Source of the DNA: Ailanthus altissimus | Taxonomy: Eukaryota; Streptophyta; Magnoliopsida; Sapindales; Simaroubaceae | NCBI GenBank assembly: GCA_946807835.1 | Contig: OX327702.1 | Location: 9,176,001-9,240,000 of the forward strand | Length of the DNA stretch: 64,000 bases | Direction of reading: 5' to 3' | Shown here: one piece after another, positions 38,480 through 50,647 of the stretch | How the letters are laid out: every line of letters begins with the position of its first letter | Numbering within the stretch: position 1 is the first letter of the stretch | Notes under the pieces: generated by a model | What the model was told of the DNA's origin: nothing | The model's database searches: none | What the model saw: only the letters and a program-made list of their open reading frames with translations | Made by a program: the position numbers and the translations under genes

Positions 38480-39533
38480 CTAAGCTTGGGTTGTCTTCTA
38501 AGAAGTGTTTGGTTTAACGTCTTCGGCTTAACGTCTTGACCCTTCAATTACTTTGGTTTAAGTAGATCAACGCCGACTTTTGTCGATCAATCCATCCTCT
38601 CTAATAATGATTAAGGCCCTAGCCATTCATCGTAATTAGCACTTGAGTGTTTGGATCCTTAATCTCAACATCTTCATGTGGATATACCATGACAATTTAG
38701 AACTTCCTAGACAATCAGGACTTGAGTTTCCAAGGAAATAACTTCAGGCTTGAATTGTATAGCAACACTTGTTGTCTTTTTTCCAATAATCACTGAAGTA
38801 TCTTCTTATCATTCCATCATTTCGTTCTTTCTTTGTAAAGCTTAGTATTCTCATACATTTATAAATGAAACTCGTCCATGGTGTTGAGGTGAAATAACTA
38901 TTTCTCACCTATGGCTTAGAGATCGAAATTAATAACTTTAATGGCCTAATATGCTTTGTGTTCTAACTCCAAAGGTTGGTGACAAGCTTTTCTAAAGATA
39001 AAATGAAATGGAAACATACCAATAGGTGTTTTATAAGTAGTACGATATGCCCATAAAGCATCATGCAAGTGCAGTGCCAAATCTTTATGGTTTGGCTTAA
39101 CTGTCTTCTCTAGGATACGCTTAATTTCTTGATTGAATACTTTGACTTGTCCATTTTTTGGGGGACGATATGTAGTGGCTATTTTGTGGTTAACCCTATA
39201 TTTTTACAAGAAGACTGAAAAGTATTTATTGAAAAAATTCGAGCTCGTATCACTTATAATCACTCTCGGTGTTCTATATCTTATGAAAATGTTCTTTTAA
39301 AGGAACTTAATCACTACTCTAGCCTCGTTGTTTTGGTAGTGCTTCTACATCTATCCACTTTGAAATATAATCCACCATTACAAGGATATACTTAATGTTG
39401 TGAGATGGTGAAAATGGTCCCATAAAATCTATGCTCCACAAGACAAAGATTTCTACTTCTAAGATATTCTGTTGAGGCATTTCATGTCTTTTGAAAATGT
39501 TCCCTGTCCTTTGACATCGATCATAACCAAGCT
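38480..39533 (-). pseudogene. Athila-type integrase (decayed, N-terminus lost)
   Basis: Minus strand: [10 protein letters not shown] at about 39510 (end of the zinc finger), [19 protein letters not shown] (start of the catalytic core), DYISKW, then further left VFNQEIKRILEKTV, DALWAYRTTYKTPIGM and LLYNSSLKLFPWKLKS, ending near the AAGCGCTTCTTGGGAGG-type post-pol motif (here CTAAGAAGTGTTTGG at about 38499). Many stops interrupt it. At about 39,533 it is fused to gag sequence of a different element. Confidence 0.85.
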
Positions 39534-40140
39534 TGGGCAGTGTCTTTAAGTTGGATAAAAAGAATATGCACTTTAATGGTTCGTCTATCGCATGTATTAC
39601 CATCTTTATATTAAAGTTGAAGATGTGCTTTTTTGGGACTTTTTAGCTTGTCATATGGATTTTATTAAAGGGTTCTGATTTGCTCTTTTAATAAAGAACA
39701 TTGCATCTTCGGTAATTTTAGTTTTCCCAACTTTCCTATACAACTCTCAAATCTCTCTTATGATGGTTACCTTTATATCTTCAACTCCATCTATTCTCCT
39801 TATTTCTTCTATGATTTCCTTCTTTCCTCAACTCTCCATAAATTGGTTATGTTGAATCCGCCTTGGTCCATACTCTTGGTTTAGAATTTCCTTAATGTCA
39901 TCATTTAGTTCATTAAACCCTTTTATTATTGTCAATCGATCTTTAAATTCTCAATTTTCCTTCCACATTTCTTTGATTTATTTTAAAATCTTTACTAGGA
40001 TATCTGTTATGCCAACAATATTCTCTTTTCCTAAAGAGACTAAGTCTAGTTTCATGGTTCCCCTATTTTGGTGTTTGGCTGCTCTAAGTTGTTTATATTC
40101 TTATGTCTTTGTATTGCCATATTAGTCTTTGGTAATTTTT
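39534..40140 (-). pseudogene. Tat-like gag fragment
   Basis: Matches 9850-10230 on the plus strand: both give PLKCIFF..NLK-type sequence and, upstream, a stretch around TATGGACCAAGGCGGATTC (here) or TATGGACTAAGGTAGAATC (there). It represents the retrotransposon gag region. Orientation agrees with the Tat-like pol at 11879-13793. Confidence 0.7.
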
Positions 40141-40994
40141 AGTGCTTGCAAGTTTTACTTTTCATTCAAATATTTTTCATAGACGATGCCACTAAAGTTC
40201 TCTGATTTGGAACTTCTATGTCAATTACCTATTACCCTTACATACTCCTCTAAATAATAATAACAAAACTTAAATGCTCAAGTTAATGTTTAGTCAAGAA
40301 GAATGGCATGTGTGCATGTAAAAGAGTATTTGTACGAACAAGTAGATAGAAAAATTTGTTAATGGAAATATTTATTGTCTGAATGAATGGACAATTACTA
40401 ATAACTAAGTGATTCCCTATGAACAAATAATTATTTTTATTTATAGTGTATAAGTTCAACTCCCTTTCAAAGTATGCATGTATAAATATGGATCCTAGTT
40501 AATATCTATTACATTATTTTAATGTGATATCCAGTAGCATTTAAAATGGATTTTACTTCAATGACTCTTTTTCTATTAAAATTTAGAAATAATAATGAAA
40601 ATGAGAGTAGAATAATAATTTGATATGTTTTCAACTTTCTACAAAGCCTCTTATCTGTTTATGAAAATTCACAGGTTATTGGGTCACGTTACCTATTTGT
40701 TAGGTGATGGATTTGGTTTCTAGGCCTTTGAATTGCGTGGGATTCCTTCTTTAAGAGACCTAGGTCACCCGTTTAATTTAAGACAAGGATTGCTTTCTTT
40801 AAAATTGTGAAAGACAAACTATAAAGGTACTGGTATGTTGGGTCTTTTAAGTAATAAGCCCAACATGTGGAAAAAAATAGATTTCAAATTCAATGATGGA
40901 TCTTTTTGAAGGCGTCCTAAGCAATATCCTTAAGATTATTTCTTCCCCTACAATAATGTTATCTTAGTGCAAATGAGTTGAATTCCAATATAGT
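40141..40994. other. Unclassified repeat-like DNA
   Basis: No ORF, terminal repeat or RNA gene recognised. It may be the leader or LTR of the Tat-like element, but I could not align it to 8535-9832. Confidence 0.35.
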
Positions 40995-42421
40995 TGATGA
41001 GTGCAATTTGGACCCATAATTCGACCCCATTTATGTTAGTAATTGTTAGTTTCTGAGTAATTTAAAGGCTATTTATATGTTAAATATTATTTTACATGGT
41101 TAAATCATAAAGATATGGGAAAGGAAATCAATGAAGCATTTAGAGAGAAAAATCGGAAGCCAAAAATGTAAATTACTACAATATAAACTATACTAAATAT
41201 GAATAGTATATATGAACAGTGATTTGGATATTGTAGCAATGAATTGTTCATAACTGTAATAACGATCAATGTTCCCTAATAGTTAAATCATTGCGTAAAG
41301 GTTAAAATACTGTAGCAAAGACTAGCACTGGTCAGAGTACTGTAGTAACATTCAAATCACTCTAGTAACGGCTAGAGCACTGTAGCCACGCTCAAATCAC
41401 TGTAGCCGATTCTATAAATACTTTGTTCGCCTCTAAAGAGGGAATTTGGCCTCTACCCAAATTTTAACATCTTTTCTGTTAATTCTAACATGTTCCTAAC
41501 CCAGAAATCATCCTTTTATTGTGCAATAATAACATATGAAGCTATTTTGTGAGAGAGTACAAATTTAAGAGCATTTTAGGCTAATCTTTAGAGGATTTAA
41601 CCAAAGCCATAGATTAATTGGAGGGCATCTTGTCTCCATAAATTCAAATTGGATTTGGTTGTATCATGTTTTATTATTGTTATTTAGTCTTTAAACTCTT
41701 GTTATATTAATTTAATTTTATTATCTAGGATTGTAATTTTGCACTCAATATGTGTACTTAATTGAATTATTTGATTCTCATTATTATGAATTGAGTTATT
41801 ATTCAATTTGTTTTATTCTTAATGCTTTCAATATGCTAGGAATAGTGATTGAATGATTATAGAATATTAACATAAACTTAAAAAAGGCATCTTATTATTT
41901 AAACGTAGATAAATTGATGCATGATTGTAGAGTAATATCTACAAGTTTTGATATAGTATAGGAATATACCTATATGGCATGTATTGTCAATACAACTTGT
42001 TCTTAATGAACCTTGATTTGTTTAAATTATCATAGGAATATAAGAATTTGATAAATTAAGGTATAATCACTTAACTATCAGAAGAGATTTGTGATGAAAT
42101 ATCAGTTGTGAGTAATATTTGAATTGAGTGAGTAATAATGGGATAATAAAATCATATTGAGGGATAACTATAATCTTAGATACTCTTTATATATTGAATG
42201 TACTTTACACCGTTTGCATAATTAAGATTGATTTGTAGAATTAGTAATTAGTTTTAATATAAATAAAATCAAATTTATCATTTATCCGAATAAAAGTGAG
42301 AAGACACAATTTAGTAATTGGTTAAAAATAATAACAATTCTTCATGCAATCGACACTCAACTCATCACTTTATTACTTGTTCTCGATAGAGTACAATTGC
42401 TCTTAGTATAGAAATCGCACA
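40995..42421 (+). repeat. 5' LTR (1,427 bp)
   Basis: Starts TGATGAGTGCAATTTGGACC and ends AATCGCACA. TATA box TATAAATA at 41413-41420. Upstream, at 41200-41410, the word ACTGTAGC or a close variant recurs many times. Ends a few bases before the PBS. Confidence 0.88.
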
Positions 42422-42430
42422 CCAAGGTTT

Positions 42431-42447
42431 TTGCGCCGTTGCTAGGA
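42431..42447 (+). other. Degenerate primer-binding site (tRNA-Asp type)
   Basis: TTGCGCCGTTGCTAGGA matches 13 of 17 positions of TGGCGCCGTTGCCGGGG, the complement of the plant tRNA-Asp 3' end used by many plant Ty3/gypsy elements. It lies 9 bases after the LTR end. Confidence 0.8.
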
Positions 42448-42793
42448 AATTATATTTATTTTTGCCGATACTAATACTAATTTATCTTGCTTTTAGTTCT
42501 AATTTTATTTTATTCGTTTTAATTAATTTTTGTTTGATTTTTATTTTATTTTATTTCATTTCATTTTATTTTGTTTATTATATATATTTTCTTGTTGTAT
42601 TTTTATTTTGCTGTTGATTATTTCCGTTTATTTTGATTGTTGATTATTTCACTGTTATTTTTACTATATTGTTAATTGCTTGAAATTGTTTTTTATGTTT
42701 CATTATTTTGTTTTGTTTTTAAGTTGTATATATTTTTGTATACTTACTATTTATTTGTTTTTGTTTTTATTTTTTAGTATGTTTAATTTTTAC
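42448..42793 (+). other. T-rich leader between PBS and gag
   Basis: Low-complexity T-rich tract (TTTATTTTATTT-like repeats) with no frame; untranslated leader. Confidence 0.6.
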
Positions 42794-43600
42794 ATGATGG
42801 CTAAGCATAACCAAGCTAGAGTAAAAAGAACATTGCGTGATTTTGCTATCCCATAAGTAAACGGCGTACAATATAGCATTCAACAACCTTCTATTGATGT
42901 TGACTACTTTAAAATTCAACTAAAGATGATTCAATTGCCAAAAACCTCGATACAATTTAGTGGACTGCCAAATGATGATCCTAGTGAGCATATAAAATTT
43001 TTTCTAAAAATTTGCAATTTATGCAAATACGATAGAGTCTTAGATGATGTAATACAACTTTGACTATTCACTTTTCCACTCTTAGACAGAGCGTAAATTT
43101 GGCTACAATCACTACCATCGGGGTCTATTATAACATTTGATGATTTAGCTCAGAATTTCTTAGCAAAATGTTTCCCACCAACTAGGACAACAATGATAAG
43201 GAACGTCATTACTTCCTTTATGCAGTATGATTTAGAATCTTTAGTTAAAGCTTGGGAGAGATTTTTAGAATTGCTAAGAAAATGTCCATACTATGGTATT
43301 CCAAAATGGCTACTTATACAAACATTCTATAATGGGTTGGTAGGGCATTTAAACATAGTAATTGACGCAACAGCAAGGGGTGCATTAATGAACAAGTTTG
43401 TTGCTGATGCTTATGATTTGTTGGAGAAGATGGCCTTTAACAATTATTAATGGACAGTTGAAGACGTTGCTGTAAGGGAATTTAATGAGAAGAATGAACA
43501 TGCCACTTATGATTTCTGTGGTGATAGTCATTCAAATGGCCAATGCATGGAAATTCCATATTACATGGGATATTATCAGTCGTAGAAAAAAACCCCCGAT
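42794..43600 (+). pseudogene. Athila-type gag (decayed)
   Basis: Nucleocapsid/capsid precursor. Visible: SGLPNDDPSEHIKFF, LPSGSIITFDDLAQNFLAK, then in the open frame 43193-43450 AWERFLELLRKCPYYGIPKW, TFYNGL and DATARGALMNK. These are hallmark blocks of the Athila/Tat retrotransposon gag domain. A CDFCGDSH-like remnant of the zinc-knuckle region follows near 43,510. Stops occur early, for example after DFAIP near 42,855, so no full gag is made. Confidence 0.85.
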
Positions 43601-44239
43601 CTTAATTACTACAATACAGAGTTAAAATATCTTCCTAGCATTCAAGTACAACCTTAATTCCAATATAAAGAAAGATCTACCCTAGAAGAGATACAAATAT
43701 AGTATACGTACAAGATTGACGGATCCTTTAAAAGTTAACCAGTTCAGATTTTGGAGACCCAAGATGGATTATTGACCTTAGCAATGGATATCCAGCCATA
43801 AAGCCCTATGCCAATCAACATAGAGGTAAATCAAAGAGGAGATAAAGAACAATGTAAAGCAATCACCTTATGGAGTGAACGAGAACTGTCCACACCTGCC
43901 GTAACACCTCAATTAAAAGGGAGTAATGATAAAGAAGATAAGCAAGCAAAAGAAGGGTTAAATCTAAAAAAAAAAGGAATTAGTGGCACTTTAAAGCAAT
44001 TGCACCCCATACAATCCAGCACCACAGTTTCTACAACAACATCAAAAAGAGACCCTTATTCCTAATGTTTTCATGTTAACATGGTAAGTCTAGAGGATGC
44101 TCTACCACATCTTAAATTAAAAGTGATAGAAGCCATACAAATAGAAGCTCATACAAAGGCAAAATGGCACAAGTTAAAGAAAAATAAAGGGCATAACAAA
44201 AACAACATGAAAAAGTAGATCGACACAGTTCAAAAATGG
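43601..44239 (+). pseudogene. Gag C-terminal region and deletion joint
   Basis: Lysine- and glutamine-rich frame at 43808-44065, continuing weakly to about 44,215. This is the usual position of the gag-protease linker. Shortly after, the sequence jumps to the integrase tail, so the joint of the internal deletion lies near 44,200. Confidence 0.5.
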
Positions 44240-44480
44240 TCATTCTTTTAGTCTAAGATTAAAATCTTTTCTGGACATTTAAAGCAAAATCGTTGATGTT
44301 GCTTCCTGAAAATTTTCTTATGGAGCTATGGAAGTTGATTAAAAGAAATGTCTATACTCGAAGTCTTTGACTTAAGTTCTATAAGAAAGATATCTCCAAT
44401 ATGAAGTTTGATCCGCCTTGAAGAAATAAGGAGTGACGTCAAGCTGGTGACTTTAAATCAAGCGCTTCTTGGGAGGAAAC
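44240..44480 (+). pseudogene. Integrase C-terminal tail and post-pol motif
   Basis: SRLKIFSGHLK corresponds to the LYNSRLKLFPGKLKS block near the C-terminus of Athila integrases, also seen at about 38,850 on the minus strand. It is followed by the noncoding post-pol motif GCGCTTCTTGGGAGGAAACC (44461-44480). This shows the element once had a full pol. Confidence 0.75.
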
Positions 44481-45744
44481 CCAAGTAAATTTTAGTTTTT
44501 AATTTTAATTTTTAATTTTAATGTTATATCTTTCTTGAAGTGTGTAAAACAGCAAGTCGATGCCTAACATAACATGATAAAAAAGGAGTTAAAAAAAGAT
44601 GCAACCATGAAAAACCAAAAAATAAAGTAATTTAAATAGCATTGGCAGCAAGCTGCGCCCACTTCAACAACTCAGCATCAGGTCAGCAACATGATTGACT
44701 TCAAAATCTTAATACCACCATACTGAAACATCATCCACTAGGGGAGTTTCCTAACCTCATTTTCTTTTTTTGGCCACTAGGGACAATGTCAAAATTTAAG
44801 TTTAAGGGAGGGAAACACTCTTCAGTGTTTATTTATATTTATGGTGTTTATTTACTTCTTTTTGTCATGACACTTATTTATGGCTGCTTTTTTTAGTTGT
44901 TTTGGGTTTGTAGGTTAATTTTTTTAATTTTACTTTGTGTGTTGACTGCTTTGTGTTAGATTGAGATGATGGGTGCTAGTCCATGATAAGAAGCTTGATT
45001 GTAGAACTTATTTTTTAATTCTTGAATTAACGATAGATACATTAAATAATTCATGCACTAATACTTATACGAATTTTGACATTGTTTGTATTCATCAATA
45101 TTTGAACACTTGAATAAAAGCTTGTATTAGTTGAATTTTTGGTTAGAGATGCTCATACTCAAGTAGTACACTCCAGTCTTGATAAATGAACAAACATTCT
45201 AGAACTTGTCTGATTATGACGTGAGGCTAAATTTTAAGAAACACATTAATAGGAAAATGAAATTATGCTATCTTTAGACCATTTAAGCCTTTCTAGCCTA
45301 CCTTTGTTGTGCATTTATCTGTAGTCACCCATTTGGGTCTAAATACCCATTTTATTGAATAACTACATTATAAGCCTAACTTTGAATTTAAGTATCCAAA
45401 ATAATCTTAACACCATAAATAGAGCATAATGAAAAAAATTATGGAGTTTGTAGTGTTGTGGTTAAAGAGGAAAAAAACAATGAAATTTGGCGAGTAAGTG
45501 ACACTTTTAGTTTGGGGGAGTTAATAAAAAAATGAAAAATGAAATGATGTCTTCAAAAGAGAGAGAGGGAGAGAAAGAAAGAAAAGAAAAATGTGGTTGA
45601 AATTGAGTCAAAATCATAAGTTTGGGGGAACTAAATCAAATATAGGAAGTTCAAGTAGTAGCCAAGGGGACTTAGTGTTCATGGTGTTAAATTAAACCAA
45701 ATTTGTATCTAAAATAACCCACCTTAACCCTAGCCCTACATTAT
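44481..45744 (+). other. 3' noncoding region of the deleted Athila-like element
   Basis: No frame with recognisable content. Purine tracts (AAGTTTAAGGGAGGG at about 44799, AAGTTTGGGGGA at about 45619) resemble PPT-like tracts. Interrupted at 45744 by a family-B LTR. Confidence 0.6.
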
Positions 45745-47895
45745 TGTTAATGTGTTTTAGGGTATATGCATGTGATTGTGTACATGTTGAAAACACTAAA
45801 TACATGTATCATATACATAATTTCACAATGGAATTAAGCATATAATCAACATATACACATGTAACTTATATCATTAACAACATAAGATTACAAAAAACAT
45901 ACATTTGAAGAACTTTAGTGAAGATTTTAATTCCCGATTCTTCTTAGCTCCAACCTTGAGCTCACCTTGAAGTACACTATTGTACAAGTTCACAACAATT
46001 TGATGGGATTATGAAGCTAGAATAACATCAATTAAATTTTCAACAAAATATTTTTGTTTCTTGAAATAAAAATAAGAAGAATTGACTTTTCTTTCTCTCT
46101 AGTTTTTCTCACAACTCTTTATTCAAAGAAAAACTATCAAAATCAAAACTCTCTCTAATCCTCTCTTTCTCCCATGTTTTTTGCTTCACTTGTTAAACAA
46201 AATCAATTCCAACCATTTTTTGTGCTCTAAGCATTTTATAAGTGCTCCACTAAAATTAAGTTAAGTAGCCAACTCCCAAAAACTATTTTTTTGTGGCCAT
46301 TTTTAATGTTCTAAAATAAATGGCTATTAATCTCTATAAAATAGTGCTCAACCATTTAATTTATGTTTCTCAAATTAGGTATGTCTTCTATTTAAGAATA
46401 AAATACAAAAAAATAAAATTATATTTTATTTATTTAATTATTCAAAAACTATTTGAATAATTAATTTTTACCTTATTTGATTTTACTAACATAGTTAATG
46501 GGTGAATTCATTGTGAAACAATTCATAAAACAAAATTGTACCAGTTGTTAACATCTAATTAGTTAATGACTCTTGGCAACTAATTAAGTGATATACTTAA
46601 CATTTAAGTCTAGACAAGTGTACAACCCAAGGAAGCCTGAAATATATTTTTGATTTGCTGAAATTTCTTGGATGGAACTGTTTAATCCACAATATTGCCT
46701 CAGTTCACAATGAGTACACTTTATATTGTGAGACTCTCTAGGTTTATGCCAGAATTACCATATAGAACTCTTTCATACGTCCATGAATGATCTCTCACAC
46801 ACACGTTACGGATATTACAAAGCGGTGTGTTATACCATACAAGTTGAAGTTATAACATATCGTATAATCCCTCTATCATTTATATCCAGGTAAAGCGGAG
46901 ATATAGATCAACATCATCAATTCTCCATATGGCTGACCATAATCTTATTTCTAAAATTGTATTTCAATAAATAATATTCACAAACACTTTTATAAAATTA
47001 TTTATTCCTAGGGTAAAACTCTTCTCTTGGGAATTATTGTTTATAGTCATAAAAGTTTCTGAAATACAATCTTAGAGCATTAGGATATATTACTTACCCA
47101 ATTAAACTGATGGATCCCATACTTATGCACATGAGAATCTATGAACATTGGACTATACTTAGTGATACTTAGTAGTCAGACTATGAAAGGTTTCTGTTAT
47201 ATGTGAAACCTAAGTATAGTGGATCACTCACAAGCCCACCGTAGCACTCAGGTCAAATGACCACGAATATTAATCAACTCGAAAAACCCTCCATTGATGA
47301 CTTTATGGGATGTCTATTGGAGGTTTTCGTGAGTCTGTTCAGTACTCAATACATACTAAATACTTGTATCTCTATACGAGCTTTCACTAAACTCATGATT
47401 TATTAAGATTAACCATTTGGACCATCTAGATATAGACATACACTAATTTATATATTTATTAAGGTATTAACTGATAGAACAACATCAGTGAAGATAGATC
47501 AGGAACATAATATTTTAGAACATATTTTCATAATAACATTTCCTAGCACTGTTTTTAACTCTTTGTAACTACGTCATTACTAATATATTCTCAAGTCTTT
47601 GTCCCATTTCAGACAAGGCTCTAACTCTTTAGATATCAGAACTCTTATAACTTGATAACTCTTATCAGTGCCAACTCTTAGCATTTATAACTCTCAACAT
47701 TGCTAATTCTTAACACTGATCTAAACTTCTCTAGAATAGATTTAAACTCTTTCAGATCATAGAATGTCTGAAATGTTATAAGCATCTTACCATTTATAAA
47801 ATATAATTAGCGATTTAATGAAATGATAATAGTAGTATAACTATTAAACAAATATTCATACATAAAGGGATGACACGTAAGTACAAATCCCAACA
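45745..47895 (-). repeat. Copia-type solo LTR (family B, 2,151 bp)
   Basis: On the minus strand starts TGTTGGGATT (47895) and ends ACATTAACA (45745). Flanks ATTAT (45740-45744) and ATTAC (47896-47900) match at 4 of 5 bases. It aligns with the other family-B LTRs through blocks such as CACAAGCCCACCGTAGCACTC near 47230. No PBS, PPT or coding DNA adjoins it. Confidence 0.82.
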
Positions 47896-48331
47896 ATTAC
47901 AAATTAATAAAAGACCTAATAGATCTCGAAATATGTGTTTTTTTTTTACATTAGTGGAGAGTTATATGAAAAACAAGCTTATGGTAGTGTTTTGTACTTA
48001 AAATATGCTGAGACACCTCTAATCTATACACTCTTGAGTACCTGAACTAATTTAGGTACAATTCAATTAATACTTGATTTTTTCACACACATGCATGGTT
48101 GATCACTTATGGGGAAGAATGAAAGTGCTTAATTGTAGTGTTTATGAATTGTTTAGAGTGTTTATTGATTCCGAAAAGATTGAGAATAGTGATGCAGTTT
48201 TTGAGACAATAAGGTTATCATTAAATTAATCCAACTAATTGTTACTTTCATATATTTTATTTTTCATATGAGTTTGTGTATTTTTTTTTTATTTTGTGTT
48301 ATTCTCTCTAATTACGTAAGGACGAACAATT

Positions 48332-48350
48332 GTCTAAGTTTAGGGTTATT
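48332..48350 (+). other. Polypurine tract of the deleted Athila-like element
   Basis: TGTCTAAGTTTAGGGTTATT directly before the 3' LTR start, preceded by GTAAGGACGAACAAT. This is the same layout as the minus-strand PPT at 15096-15115. Confidence 0.7.
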
Positions 48351-49713
48351 TGATGAGTGCAATTTGGACCCATAATTCGACCTCATTTATCTTAGCGATT
48401 GTTTGTTTTTTAGTAATTTAATTGCTATTTATGTGCTAAATATTGTTTTACATGGTTAAATCATAAATAGATGGGAAAGGAAATCAATGAAGCATTTAGG
48501 GAGGAAAATCGGAGGCCAAAAATATAAATTGCTATAATAATTATGAATAGTGATTTGGATACTATAGCACAACACTGTTCATGACTGTAGCCACGATCAC
48601 TGTTCACTACGGTTAAATCACTGTACAACAGTTAAAATATTGTTTAAGTACTGTAGCAACGACTAGAGCATGGTAGCAATGTTTAAATCACTGTATTCGA
48701 TTGTATAAGTACCTTGTTTTGCCTCTAAAGAGGAAATTTGGCCCCTAACCTAATCTTAACCTATTTTCTCTCAATTCTAACATGTTCCTAACCTAGAAAT
48801 CATCATTTTTTGTGCAAATACAATATTTCAAGCTATTTTGGAAAGGGATTACACATTCAAGAGCATTTTAAGCTAATCTTTGGAGTATTCAACCAAGGCC
48901 ATAGATTAATTAGAGGGCATCTTGTCTCCATAAATTCAAGTTGGATTTGGCTATATCATGTTTTATTATTGTTATTTATCCTTTAAACTCTTGTTATATT
49001 GATTTAATTTTATTATCTAGGGTTACAATTTTGAACTCAATATGTAGACTTAATTGAATTATTTGATTCCCATTATTATGAATTGAGTTATTATTCAATT
49101 TGTTTTGTTCTTAATGCTTTCAATATGCTAGGAATAGTGATTGAATGATTATGGAATATTAGCATAAACTTAGAAAAGGCATCTTATTATTTAAACCTAG
49201 ATAAATTGATGCATGATTGTGGAGTAATATCTATAAGTTTCAATATAGTATAGGAATATACCTATATGGCATGTATGGTCAATACAACTTGTTCTTAATG
49301 AACCTTGATTTATTCAAATTATCATAGAAATATAGGAATTTGATAAATTAAGGTATAATCACTTAACTATCGGAAGAGATTTGTGACAAAATATCTGTTG
49401 TGACTAGTAATTGAATTAAGTGAGTAATAATAGGATAATAAAACCATATCGAGGGATAACTATAATCTTAGATACTCTTTATATAGTGATTGCATTTTAC
49501 ACCGTTTGCATAATTAAGATTGATTTGTAGAATTAGTAATTAATTTTAATATAAATAAAATCAAATTTATCATTTGTCTGAATAAAAGTGAGAAGACACA
49601 ATTTAGTAATTGGTTAAAAATAATAAAAATTCTTCATGGAATCGATACTTAACTCATCACTTTATTACTTGTTCTTGATGGAGTGCACTTGCTCTTATAA
49701 TAGAAATCGCACA
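48351..49713 (+). repeat. 3' LTR (1,363 bp)
   Basis: Collinear with 40995-42421, with the same TGATGAGTGC start and GCACA end. The upstream ACTGTAGC-type word cluster is present but weaker (48540-48700). Confidence 0.88.
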
Positions 49714-50647
49714 ACAATAACCTTTAGAATTTAAAGACAAGATTGAAATTTATAAAAATGCGCTCTCAAATGCAACTTTTTTAGACAATAAGTGAATATT
49801 TTTGAATTGGAGTATTGATTAAGACAAGATTATTATGAGTGATTCAAGACCAAGAATGTATACTTTCATACGAGAGAGGCCAATGATTTATAGTGAAAAG
49901 GTTGTTATTTGTGCTACCACCAAACCTTTTCCAATAGCCACTAAGTAGGTTGCTTAAGGTGACTATTTAAAAGGGTCATGTCTAATCACTTGTGTTGCAA
50001 CTTAGATTTCCTAAGCTACAGCACCCATACATTGCTACGGGCTAGTGGCGCAGCCTGGGATAGGCCCCTAGCACCAGTCCAACTTGTAATCGATGTCGCA
50101 GCCTAAAAAGACTTAGGTCGTGGTGCCGCGAACTGTTCTTACTTCCTTCTTCGACCCTTTTATTATGTCTTTAGAAATATTTACTTTGTTTATTATAAAC
50201 CTTTAAAGTTTCCAACACAACATATAATATATATATATATTACCGTTCTTTAAAATACTATTATATGTAAGTAGGTGAATTAGATTTTTTTTTAAGTTAA
50301 AGATTCATATTCACAATTTTATTCTCTTCATCTTTTCTCTTTACCTTAAAATATTAGATGAAATTAATAAAAAAAATTCCATATGCTTAATAAAATAGAG
50401 TGTAATCAACATATCATGCCACGATAATATTAAAACAATAGAGTTGTATAATAGTTTTTTGTTAAATTGACCAAAAAAAAGCTATTATTTTCTTTTTTTT
50501 GTTTTATAGTTTTAAGTATCTACCAGAATCCAAATGGTTATTATTTTTGCTATTGGATAAGATCATGTATGCTATAATTGTTATTTATTGGTTCTAAATA
50601 ATAATAGTTTACAGTTTAATGACAAGTGAATATTTTGTATTTAAAAA
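49714..50647. other. Unclassified AT-rich DNA with a GC-rich cluster
   Basis: No gene is seen. 50020-50140 is a GC-rich patch (GCTACAGCACCC, GTGGCGCAGCC, GTGCCGCGAA) like those in the LTRs. It may be a truncated LTR. Confidence 0.4.

Larger units (their letters stand above)
13794..39533 (-). mobile_element. Athila-like Ty3/gypsy element, split by nested insertions
   Basis: Assembled from segments that flank the insertions: 3' LTR 13794-15095, PPT and 3' noncoding 15096-16347, env-position ORF end 18852-19338, the rest of that ORF 36593-37323, a spacer, and integrase 38480-39533. The segments are collinear on the minus strand. Continuity across the largest insertion is supported by identical GGAGT at 19334-19338 and 36588-36592 and by the protein frame resuming across it. 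Gag, protease, RT and the 5' LTR are missing; the element is cut at about 39,533 next to Tat-like gag. Dead. Confidence 0.75.
40995..49713 (+). mobile_element. Internally deleted Athila-like element with both LTRs
   Basis: 5' LTR 40995-42421, PBS, decayed gag 42794-43600, integrase tail 44240-44420, 3' noncoding, PPT 48332-48350, 3' LTR 48351-49713. Without the family-B LTR inserted at 45745 the internal region is only about 3.8 kb: protease, RT, RNase H and most of integrase are gone, with a deletion joint near 44,200. The flanking pentamers ATAGT and ACAAT differ by two transitions, fitting an old duplication. A sample of about 330 bp of the two LTRs, compared by eye, differs at roughly 5% of positions. 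Confidence 0.85.

Noticed and set aside
45745..47895. Possibility that this copia-type LTR belongs to the surrounding Athila-like element
   Set aside because: It is in opposite orientation, matches copia LTRs, and is flanked by near-identical pentamers, so it is a separate insertion.
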